NCBI GenBank assembly: GCA_016186955.1
Contig: JACPKP010000014.1
Location: 1-33,782, forward strand
Direction: 5' to 3'
DNA: 33,782 nucleotides
Source of the DNA: Candidatus Daviesbacteria bacterium
GTDB lineage: Bacteria > Patescibacteriota > Microgenomatia > Daviesbacterales > UBA10151
Shown: in pieces, positions 29,339 through 33,782 of the stretch
Layout of the letters: each line of letters begins with the position of its first letter
Position numbering within the stretch: position 1 is the first letter of the stretch
Translations under genes and position numbers: made by a program
The notes under the pieces: model-generated
The model's input: only the letters and a program-made list of their open reading frames with translations
The model's database searches: none
Told to the model about the DNA's origin: nothing

Positions 29339-29545
29339 ATGGAAATTCTTGTTGCTATCGTCGTGATGGCACTAATGGTGCTATGGCTTTGCGCCGTAGC
29401 AATTGTCGTTGCATCATTTTTAGGACCCTCCAATCGAGGAGGGTCCCAATCGAGAAGGACGCGCAGGGACGACCATGAGAGAGACCATAAGAGATTCGAC
29501 GATCGTACGAGATTTCGGGACCGAGAGAGTCCCTACAAATGGTGA
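29339..29545 (+). CDS. Small membrane protein with Arg/Asp-rich tail
   Basis: A 68-aa protein with one hydrophobic helix at residues 4-27 (VAIVVMALMVLWLCAVAIVV) and a tail rich in Arg, Asp and His (RRTRRDDHERDHKRF) that would lie in the cytoplasm if the positive-inside rule holds. A perfect Shine-Dalgarno, AAAGGAGG, precedes the start. A 9-bp hairpin GGACCCTCC/GGAGGGTCC (29423-29446) lies in the coding sequence between helix and tail. A terminator follows. No family recognised. The tail might bind RNA or another protein. Confidence 0.65.
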   Translation: MEILVAIVVMALMVLWLCAVAIVVASFLGPSNRGGSQSRRTRRDDHERDHKRFDDRTRFRDRESPYKW

Positions 29546-29594
29546 TTTCGTAAGGTTCTCCTGATTCCGCACTATTCCGCACTGCCAAGGTTTT

Positions 29595-29632
29595 GGGCGC
29601 TTGATCCACAATGTGGAGAAAGCGCCCTTTTT
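29595..29632 (+). terminator. Intrinsic terminator of the small membrane gene pair
   Basis: GGGCGCTT/AAGCGCCC stem (29595-29602 with 29620-29627) with inner TCCACA/TGTGGA, followed by TTTTT. The trpS stop lies just downstream on the other strand. Confidence 0.8.
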
Positions 29633-29634
29633 CT

Positions 29635-30678
29635 TTAGAAGTAATTTAACCTCATCACCTTTTTTACCTCTTCCAAAATTTTCTGCGCCTCAGCGCGGGC
29701 TTTTGCAGTTCCTTCTTTCAAGATCTTTTCCACCAATTCCGGCTGGCTTTCATATTCAGCCCGCTTTTTTCTGATCGGATCCAGGAAACTATTGAGGATT
29801 TTGGCCAGGTACTTTTTTACCTCAATATCGCCTACTTGGCCCGTCCTATAGAGTTCTTTGTACTTAGCTATTTGAGCTTTATCATTATCTAAACCAAAAG
29901 TATCTAAATAAATAAAAACAGGGTTTCTCTCCACATGCCCCGGGTCAGTCGCCCTGATTCTGGTGGGGTCTGTGTACATATTCATCACTTTTTTCTCAAC
30001 TTCTGCGTTTGAATCACTTAAAAATATGGCGTTGTTTAAAGACTTCCCCATCTTCTCCTGCCCGTCTGTACCGGGAAGTGTTTTATCCTCTCCCCCAATC
30101 AAAGGCTCAGGTATAGTAAAGACGTTACCGAATAACCCGTTAAATTTTTGGGCGATGTCTTTGGCAAATTCAACATGGGCTTTCTGGTCCTTTCCAACAG
30201 GCACCAAATCCGCTTTGAAGGTTAATATATCCGCTGCCATTAGCACCGGATAGTAAAACAATGCCACCGTATCCTGGGAACCCTGATCCAGTTTTTCTTT
30301 CAAAGCAGGCTGTTTGGCGATAACAGATCTCGGGGTGATTGTGCTTAAAAAATAAGCGACCTCTAAAACTTCAGGTGCTTTTGACTGGATGTAAAAAGTC
30401 ACTTTTTTAGGGTCTAAACCCACAGATAAATAATCCAGCATTAAACCTTTAATATTATTTTCAAGCTCAGCGGTGCGGTCAAAATGGGTAGTCAAAGCAT
30501 GAAGATCTACCAGAGGCACAAATGTTTCGTATGCGTCTTGCAACTTAACAGTGTTTTTAAGCTTTCCGGCATAGTTGCCCAGATGGAACCTGCCAGCAGT
30601 TGGCCTGTCGCCAGTGAGAATTCGTTTTCGAGAATTCTCACCCTGAGCTTGTCGAAGGGTTAATATTCTTTTTTTCAT
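29635..30678 (-). CDS. trpS: Tryptophanyl-tRNA synthetase with N-terminal insert
   Basis: A 347-aa class I synthetase. Seen: the HIGH-type motif FHLGNY at 31-36, the KMSKS-type motif EKMGKS near 206-211, GDRPTAGR at 23-30, and LVPVGKDQKAHVEFAKDIA. It charges tRNA-Trp with tryptophan. The usual N-terminus, MKKRILTGDRPTGR, is interrupted after residue 6 by 15 extra residues encoded by a palindrome plus a CCTGAGC-TCGAAGG element (30615-30659). As a result RILT occurs twice, but with different codons, so it is not a simple target duplication. A promoter (TTGGTA, 17 bases, TATAAG) gives a leader of about nine bases. Confidence 0.96.
   Translation of the reverse strand: MKKRILTLRQAQGENSRKRILTGDRPTAGRFHLGNYAGKLKNTVKLQDAYETFVPLVDLHALTTHFDRTAELENNIKGLMLDYLSVGLDPKKVTFYIQSKAPEVLEVAYFLSTITPRSVIAKQPALKEKLDQGSQDTVALFYYPVLMAADILTFKADLVPVGKDQKAHVEFAKDIAQKFNGLFGNVFTIPEPLIGGEDKTLPGTDGQEKMGKSLNNAIFLSDSNAEVEKKVMNMYTDPTRIRATDPGHVERNPVFIYLDTFGLDNDKAQIAKYKELYRTGQVGDIEVKKYLAKILNSFLDPIRKKRAEYESQPELVEKILKEGTAKARAEAQKILEEVKKVMRLNYF
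30615..30659. repeat. 45-bp composite repeat at the start of trpS
   Basis: A 9-base perfect inverted repeat TGAGAATTC/GAATTCTCA with 8-base loop (30615-30640) joined to CCCTGAGCTTGTCGAAGGG (30641-30659). Exactly 15 codons. Encodes the TLRQAQGENSRK stretch. Confidence 0.85.
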
Positions 30679-30693
30679 AGTCTTAATTGTTAT

Positions 30694-30722
30694 CTTATAT
30701 CACGAGTTGTGTATTTTACCAA
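30694..30722 (-). promoter_or_regulatory. trpS promoter
   Basis: On the minus strand: TTGGTA, 17-base spacer, TATAAG. Predicted start near 30687 and ATG at 30678, so the leader is too short for a ribosome binding site or a tryptophan leader peptide. Confidence 0.6.
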
Positions 30723-30747
30723 GTTTTGCTTTAACTTTTGCATTTTC

Positions 30748-30763
30748 TTGAACGATCGTTCAA
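30748..30763. promoter_or_regulatory. Perfect 16-base palindrome, candidate operator
   Basis: TTGAACGATCGTTCAA, a perfect palindrome about 26 bases upstream of the trpS -35. It shares 14 of 16 bases with the site at 24231-24246 before the 143-aa/polA promoter. It looks like a TetR-family binding site by form. Confidence 0.55.
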
Positions 30764-30796
30764 TATTTTGACAAAAAATACTGGCAAAAGAAACTC

Positions 30797-31075
30797 TTAA
30801 TCCAAAGCTTGTTCAGCGTCACAATCTTTACACACACCTCTGACTAAATAAGCCGTTGTCCCCCAGCCTCCCTCACCGAATGAGAGAATATAAGTCCTAA
30901 TCCCTGATTGTTTTGGGCAGTTTGCCAGATGATTAAAATCAGGGTAGGTAACCAGATTTCCCACCTCTTCTGCCTGTCTCCTTTCCTTTCTCTCCAGTTC
31001 TTTTTCTTGCTGCCTTTTTTGATACCCTTCTATTTTTGACCTGATTTTTGAAAATATACTTTGTTGCCTCTCCAT
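30797..31075 (-). CDS. Unknown 92-aa protein with C-terminal Cys motif
   Basis: An N-terminal highly charged helix (IRSKIEGYQKRQQEKELERKERRQAEE) followed by a compact domain with HLANCPKQ and a C-terminal VCKDCDAEQ, whose Cys residues could bind zinc with the upstream His/Cys. No family recognised. The start codon lies inside the 3' part of a 50-aa ORF in another frame, and a GGGGG stretch precedes it. It is read in the same direction as the Phd/RelE pair and may be part of the same transcript. Confidence 0.6.
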   Translation of the reverse strand: MERQQSIFSKIRSKIEGYQKRQQEKELERKERRQAEEVGNLVTYPDFNHLANCPKQSGIRTYILSFGEGGWGTTAYLVRGVCKDCDAEQALD

Positions 31076-31182
31076 TCCCCATCACCCCCTACAACTAATT
31101 TATCCCTTATTTTTAAAAGTTTCTCAACTGGCATTTTATCCGGGATTTCATCCAGTTTTTCCCCGGAAGAATATCTGGGCAC
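31030..31182 (-). CDS. Possible 50-aa protein overlapping its neighbour
   Basis: A GTG-started ORF four bases after the relE-like stop, encoding a soluble, charged peptide (PRYSSGEKLDEIPDKMPV, then EKLLKIRDKLVVGG, ending VYFQKSGQK). It overlaps the start of the 92-aa gene by 46 bases in a different frame. The amino-acid composition looks like real protein along its whole length. No family recognised. A frameshifted fusion of the two ORFs is an alternative. Confidence 0.45.
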   Translation of the reverse strand: MPRYSSGEKLDEIPDKMPVEKLLKIRDKLVVGGDGEWRGNKVYFQKSGQK

Positions 31183-31186
31183 AAAA

Positions 31187-31447
31187 TTAGTATGTGGTGG
31201 TTCTTCTGAAATCTATGTCCAGTATAAAAATTGCTTTGCTTTTAGTATCCATTTCATATATAACCCTAAGTTCCCCTACCCTTAATCTATAGCTTTGTTT
31301 ACTGGCTACCATCTTTTTAATATTGAGTTCCCGATTAAAAGGATTGTTTGCCAGTTTTGAAAGCGCTATAAAAATTTTTTGCTGGGTTTTTTGTGGAAGT
31401 TTAGCAAAATGTTTTTCTGCACGGGGAAGGGTTGCCAGACGGTACAT
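31187..31447 (-). CDS. RelE/ParE-family toxin
   Basis: An 86-aa RelE-superfamily protein. Seen: the N-terminal helix RAEKHFAKLPQKTQQKIFIAL, a central NIKKMVASKQSYRLRVGELRVIYEM with the RLRVGxxRVIY signature, and a final strand. RelE toxins cleave mRNA at the ribosome; ParE relatives hit gyrase, and sequence alone cannot fully separate them, but the RVGELRVIY pattern favours RelE. Its start overlaps the antitoxin stop by one base (TAATG). Confidence 0.9.
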   Translation of the reverse strand: MYRLATLPRAEKHFAKLPQKTQQKIFIALSKLANNPFNRELNIKKMVASKQSYRLRVGELRVIYEMDTKSKAIFILDIDFRRTTTY

Positions 31448-31719
31448 TACAATTTAAGCTTATATTTTTTAGCCATCTCTTCTAAAGTAATCCCTCCCTT
31501 TTCACGGTTTTCCTCCAGTTCTTTGGCTGTTTGATTATCAAAATAATCCTCTACCATATCCAGCAGGTTTGCATATTCATCAATAGAAAGCATCACTGCT
31601 TTGGGCTTGTTGCGGTGCATAATAAATGTGGGGCCGCCTTTTTTGAGTTGGTTTAAAAGCGGGATCGCTCTTTCCCTTAAATCAGTAACACTTTTGGTAT
31701 TTTGAGCATTAGGTATCAT
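31447..31719 (-). CDS. Phd/YefM-family antitoxin
   Basis: A 90-aa antitoxin. Seen: the Phd/YefM N-terminal fold with TKSVTDLRERAIPLLNQL, GPTFIMHRNKPKAVMLSIDEY (the typical strand-turn-strand before a helix), and an acidic C-terminal tail (ELEENREKGGITLEEM) that would wrap the toxin. It neutralises the downstream RelE-like protein and probably represses the operon. Its start codon is in a nested inverted repeat (31719-31770) that may be the operator or a translation-control hairpin. Confidence 0.9.
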   Translation of the reverse strand: MIPNAQNTKSVTDLRERAIPLLNQLKKGGPTFIMHRNKPKAVMLSIDEYANLLDMVEDYFDNQTAKELEENREKGGITLEEMAKKYKLKL

Positions 31720-31770
31720 GAAACTCCGTTTCTTTCCGTTGCCTTCATCTCCGATTAAATCGGAGTTTCC
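31719..31770. promoter_or_regulatory. Nested inverted repeat at the antitoxin start
   Basis: GAAACTCCG (31719-31727) and CGGAGTTTC (31762-31770) form an outer stem, and CTCCGATTTAATCGGAG (read on the minus strand) an inner one. The ATG of the antitoxin lies at the edge. It could be the toxin-antitoxin operator or a hairpin hiding the start codon. Confidence 0.45.
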
Positions 31771-31792
31771 GGTAGACTACAATGAATCTTCC

Positions 31793-31882
31793 ACGGGCTT
31801 ACGCCCGTGGTATCTTCTTGTTGCTCCGCTTCGCGGAGTACTCGCTTCGCTCGTAAAAACTTCATCCACAACCTCAACGGTT
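31793..31882. repeat. Second hairpin cluster (REP-like)
   Basis: Consecutive hairpins with small loops: CCACGGGC-TTAC-GCCCGTGG, CTCCGC-TTCG-CGGAG, and CCACAACC-TCAA-CGGTTGTGG. The CCAC...GTGGTAT pattern is shared with the cluster at 28727-28885. Together with the next feature it accounts for the non-coding gap between the antitoxin and the oxidoreductase genes. Confidence 0.6.
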
Positions 31883-31922
31883 GTGGTATTGCGTTTGGAC
31901 AATAAGATTTTCCTAAGATTAT

Positions 31923-31944
31923 TCTAAGATTTTTCTTAGAATTT
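31923..31944 (-). terminator. AT-rich palindrome after the oxidoreductase gene
   Basis: ATTCTAAGA-TTTT-TCTTAGAAT, with related TCCTAAGATT copies beside it. It lies about 45 bases after the oxidoreductase stop and could weakly terminate it, but no strong T run follows, so an operator is equally possible. Confidence 0.3.
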
Positions 31945-31987
31945 GTCAAATTTCCTAAATTCAAAAGAGTTCATGTTTTGGATTCTT

Positions 31988-32974
31988 TTAGAAAGTAACT
32001 GTTCTGCTTTCTCTGATTGATTGCTCGATTCCCTCTGTAAGTTTAATAGCTATGACCGCATCATCCAGCGTAGACAACGGTTGCTTCTGCCCCCGGATAC
32101 AATCAATAAAATGGGCATCTTCTCTTCTGATAGTCTCCGGGTAATCAAGATAGGTATGGGAGTGAACACTGGCTTTTTTATTAACCACCCTGTCGTTGTG
32201 GCCATATCTGGCTGAACCCTTGGTGCCAATGACTTTAGCATATAAACTCCAGGGGTCTGCACTATGATCATCAGCTGCAAAATTCACCTCCATATGAGCT
32301 AAAGCACCGTTTTCCATCTCAAAATTTGCCATAAAGATATCTTCCTGATCATAATCTTTATAATGTTGGATGGTTTTCATCGCCTGGACACTCTTTGGTC
32401 TGCCTGCTAAAAACAGCAGTGTGTAACATTTGTGTATACCGGTTTCCCTAATAACACCATGGTATCTTTTGGCCACCTCCTCCGGGTGACGGATGTTATA
32501 AAGAAGATAAATTGCACTTAACTTGCCGAACTTACCCCTTTTTATCAGATCCTGGGTTTCAACCATATCAGGGGCATAAATCTCATTATGGCCCGGCATA
32601 CAGATAAGTCCACGCCCGTTTGATAACCTTTTCATCTCTTCTATCTGGGTAATTGTTATTCCAACCGGTTTTTCAACCAGCACATGTTTGCCTGCCTCAA
32701 GGGCTAGTTTGACATTAGGAAGATGGAATTCAAGAGGAGTTAAAACTTCCACTGCATCAATTCTGGGATCATTGACTAACTCTTCAGCTGAATCATATCG
32801 TTTACAATGGTATTTTCTGGACCTAGCTGCAGCCCGCTCAGGGGAAATATCATATAATCCTACCAGGTTGGCTCCTTCACAAGCTTTAATACCGGGAGTA
32901 TGATTAAGAGAAACATCACCTGCTCCAATAAAACCCACTCCAATTTCTTGCTTCACAGTGAAGGAATGTATCAT
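31988..32974 (-). CDS. Gfo/Idh/MocA family oxidoreductase
   Basis: A 328-aa NAD(P)-dependent oxidoreductase. Seen: the N-terminal dinucleotide fold VGFIGAGDVSLNH, the LTPLEFHLPNVKLALEAGKHVLVEKPVG segment with the EKP lysine near residue 102, and a C-terminal substrate domain containing GIHKCYTLLFLAGRP. Such enzymes oxidise or reduce sugars, inositol or sugar-nucleotides; the exact substrate cannot be told. The usual GxH(D) catalytic pair is present only as GIHKC. It stands alone: no sugar-biosynthesis genes adjoin. The promoter region contains a palindrome shared with the DUF5654-like gene. Confidence 0.92.
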   Translation of the reverse strand: MIHSFTVKQEIGVGFIGAGDVSLNHTPGIKACEGANLVGLYDISPERAAARSRKYHCKRYDSAEELVNDPRIDAVEVLTPLEFHLPNVKLALEAGKHVLVEKPVGITITQIEEMKRLSNGRGLICMPGHNEIYAPDMVETQDLIKRGKFGKLSAIYLLYNIRHPEEVAKRYHGVIRETGIHKCYTLLFLAGRPKSVQAMKTIQHYKDYDQEDIFMANFEMENGALAHMEVNFAADDHSADPWSLYAKVIGTKGSARYGHNDRVVNKKASVHSHTYLDYPETIRREDAHFIDCIRGQKQPLSTLDDAVIAIKLTEGIEQSIRESRTVTF

Positions 32975-33025
32975 AAAACAAATAATAAATCAATTTATCG
33001 TTTATCCATTCAGTTATCATATTAT

Positions 33026-33050
33026 GGTCCGTACGGACCAAATAATGTTA
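33026..33050. promoter_or_regulatory. TGGTCCGTACGGACCA palindrome, candidate operator
   Basis: A perfect 16-base palindrome followed by AAATAATGTT on the plus strand. On the minus strand it lies just upstream of TATGAT (33017-33022), the likely -10 of the oxidoreductase gene, so a bound protein would block transcription. The second copy is at 8933-8957. Confidence 0.55.
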
Positions 33051-33126
33051 CCAAGCATAACCAGGGTCTACGAAAAACCAACCTGGCCTTGCAAGCATAG
33101 CAAGTAACAGCAGTAGTGGTAAAAGA

Positions 33127-33150
33127 AAGGCGGGCTTACAAGCCCGCCTG
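33127..33150 (-). terminator. Intrinsic terminator of the 33170-33514 gene
   Basis: GGCGGGCTT/AAGCCCGCC stem with a tiny loop; on the minus strand it is followed by TTTCTTTT. It ends the transcript of the small gene 20 bases upstream. Confidence 0.8.
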
Positions 33151-33169
33151 TTTGACCTTCTTGCAGGAA

Positions 33170-33514
33170 TTACGGATTCAGGTCGGAAATGAAAGAGTAC
33201 AGCGCGTCAAGCGCCTCCTTTAATCCGACGTTATCCTTCTCCATCCTGTCCGGATCGTTTTCGCCAAACCCTGAAACGACCTTTATGACCTGTTCCAAAA
33301 CCCGGTTTTCCAGCTCGTTGAGCCGGATAAGTTTTCCGAGGTCATCCCCCAGAAAACTGACGGTAGATGATAGCAGGCTTAGCTCCGCCGCTGAAGGGCC
33401 TCCGGTCCTCCGCTCACTCGCTATGGTCTCCTTCACAGCGCCGGACCAAACCTCAACCACGATACCAAGATGAGTGAGGTCAGTCACCCTTGCCAGAATC
33501 CTTGGTAACAGCAC
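33170..33514 (-). CDS. Unknown 114-aa helical protein
   Basis: A GTG-started protein with a perfect AGGAGG five bases before the start. Seen: an N-terminal TDLTHLGIVVEVWSGAVKETIASE, then helices (ELSLLSSTVSFLGDDLGKLIRLNELENRVLEQVIKVV) and a C-terminal KEALDALYSFISDL. Largely amphipathic, no membrane segment, no family recognised. A strong terminator follows. With the 31-aa and 38-aa ORFs upstream it makes a small-gene cluster. Confidence 0.7.
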   Translation of the reverse strand: MLLPRILARVTDLTHLGIVVEVWSGAVKETIASERRTGGPSAAELSLLSSTVSFLGDDLGKLIRLNELENRVLEQVIKVVSGFGENDPDRMEKDNVGLKEALDALYSFISDLNP

Positions 33515-33523
33515 GTGTTCCTC

Positions 33524-33619
33524 CTACCTATTCTTCTGCTTAAGCAGCTCCTCGAGCTGCTTACCAAATGCGCTGTCAGGAGTGTAGGTTCCTCCGGGCC
33601 CTCTCCATTCCCCTTTCAT
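33524..33619 (-). CDS. Possible 31-aa small protein
   Basis: An ATG-started ORF (MKGEWRGPGGTYTPDSAFG, then an amphipathic KQLEELLKQKNR helix). It has no ribosome binding site of its own but overlaps the preceding 38-aa ORF in another frame, so it could be reached by re-initiation. It ends nine bases before the 114-aa gene start. No family recognised. Confidence 0.35.
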   Translation of the reverse strand: MKGEWRGPGGTYTPDSAFGKQLEELLKQKNR

Positions 33620-33692
33620 ACTTGTAAAAGAACGACGCTAATGCCGATAATATACCGACCCCACTGCCTCCTTCTTGTGCCTGTGCACTCAC
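33576..33692 (-). CDS. Possible 38-aa small protein with strong ribosome site
   Basis: A GTG-started ORF (SAQAQEGGSGVGILSALASF, then FYKYERGMERARRNLHS) with GGAGG a few bases upstream, one of the best Shine-Dalgarno matches in the window. It has a short hydrophobic patch and a basic tail. No family recognised. Its 3' end overlaps the 31-aa ORF. Confidence 0.45.
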   Translation of the reverse strand: MSAQAQEGGSGVGILSALASFFYKYERGMERARRNLHS

Positions 33693-33782
33693 TCTCTCCT
33701 CCTGCAAAATTTTTACACCCGGAACAGCTTTTGGCTGCAAATTCACCTAAGCCATCCCAGGTGCAGGGGGAATTTTAACATA

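Noticed and set aside
30679-30796. A tryptophan leader peptide or T-box upstream of trpS
   Set aside because: The predicted leader is only about nine bases, with no Trp codons and no T-box-like structure.
33693-33782. Cys-rich open frame on the minus strand before the 38-aa ORF
   Set aside because: It has an in-frame stop near the window edge and no usable start codon after it, so it is not a gene that can be supported here.

Overview
The window reads as a bacterial chromosome segment with moderate to low GC. All recognisable genes fit the standard bacterial code: TGA is used as a stop and Trp is encoded by TGG. My best guess is a small-genome Candidate Phyla Radiation (Patescibacteria, Microgenomates-like) bacterium. 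The guess rests on small families I associate with that group (DUF5654-like, DUF5678-like), a DNA polymerase I without its proofreading domain, start codons placed within a few bases of predicted transcription starts, and many short palindromic or tandem repeats inserted in frame into housekeeping genes. This is inference; there is no rRNA, tRNA or ribosomal protein gene in the window to place it firmly.

Layout. 112-6737 (-) is a four-gene operon: canonical PrkA, YhbH/DUF444, SpoVR, and a second, divergent PrkA, behind a good sigma70-type promoter. 6859-8747 (-) holds a Fic protein and a DedA/VTT membrane protein separated by an AT-rich inverted repeat. 8985-9260 (+) is a DUF5654-like membrane protein, facing recF (9257-10480, -). 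10514-13174 holds small ORFs, a gluzincin-like metallopeptidase and an MFS transporter. 13218-13577 is a compact unit (promoter, hydrophobic micro-ORF, terminator). 13615-14255 (-) is a VapBC-like toxin-antitoxin pair, followed by mutM and a 51-aa gene, then a second MFS gene (15450-16685, +). 16632-20315 (-) is a five-gene cluster: MYG1-like protein, small membrane protein, UlaG-like metallo-beta-lactamase fold, unknown 226 aa, GT4 glycosyltransferase. 20367-21335 (+) is an unknown membrane protein. 21430-24186 (-) holds polA and a 143-aa gene behind a consensus promoter. 24280-26118 (-) is an EamA-transporter/glycoside-hydrolase-like fusion. 26164-26777 (+) pairs a DUF5678-like protein with a retropepsin-like aspartic protease. 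ftsH (26787-28628, -) follows, then two small membrane proteins with strong expression signals (28898-29632, +), trpS, a short overlapping-gene cluster, a RelE/Phd-like toxin-antitoxin pair, a Gfo/Idh/MocA oxidoreductase, and a group of small ORFs with strong Shine-Dalgarno sites at the end.

The most distinctive thing is the density of short repeats of at least six kinds. Several sit in frame inside recF, polA, mutM, trpS, a glycosyltransferase and a metallo-beta-lactamase, lengthening the proteins at apparent loops. One two-hairpin element occurs twice (8801-8891 and 21334-21423) with compensatory changes in both stems, which argues that its folded form matters. Two different palindromes each occur at two promoters and are candidate shared operators. 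The doubled PrkA operon is the most coherent candidate protein system.
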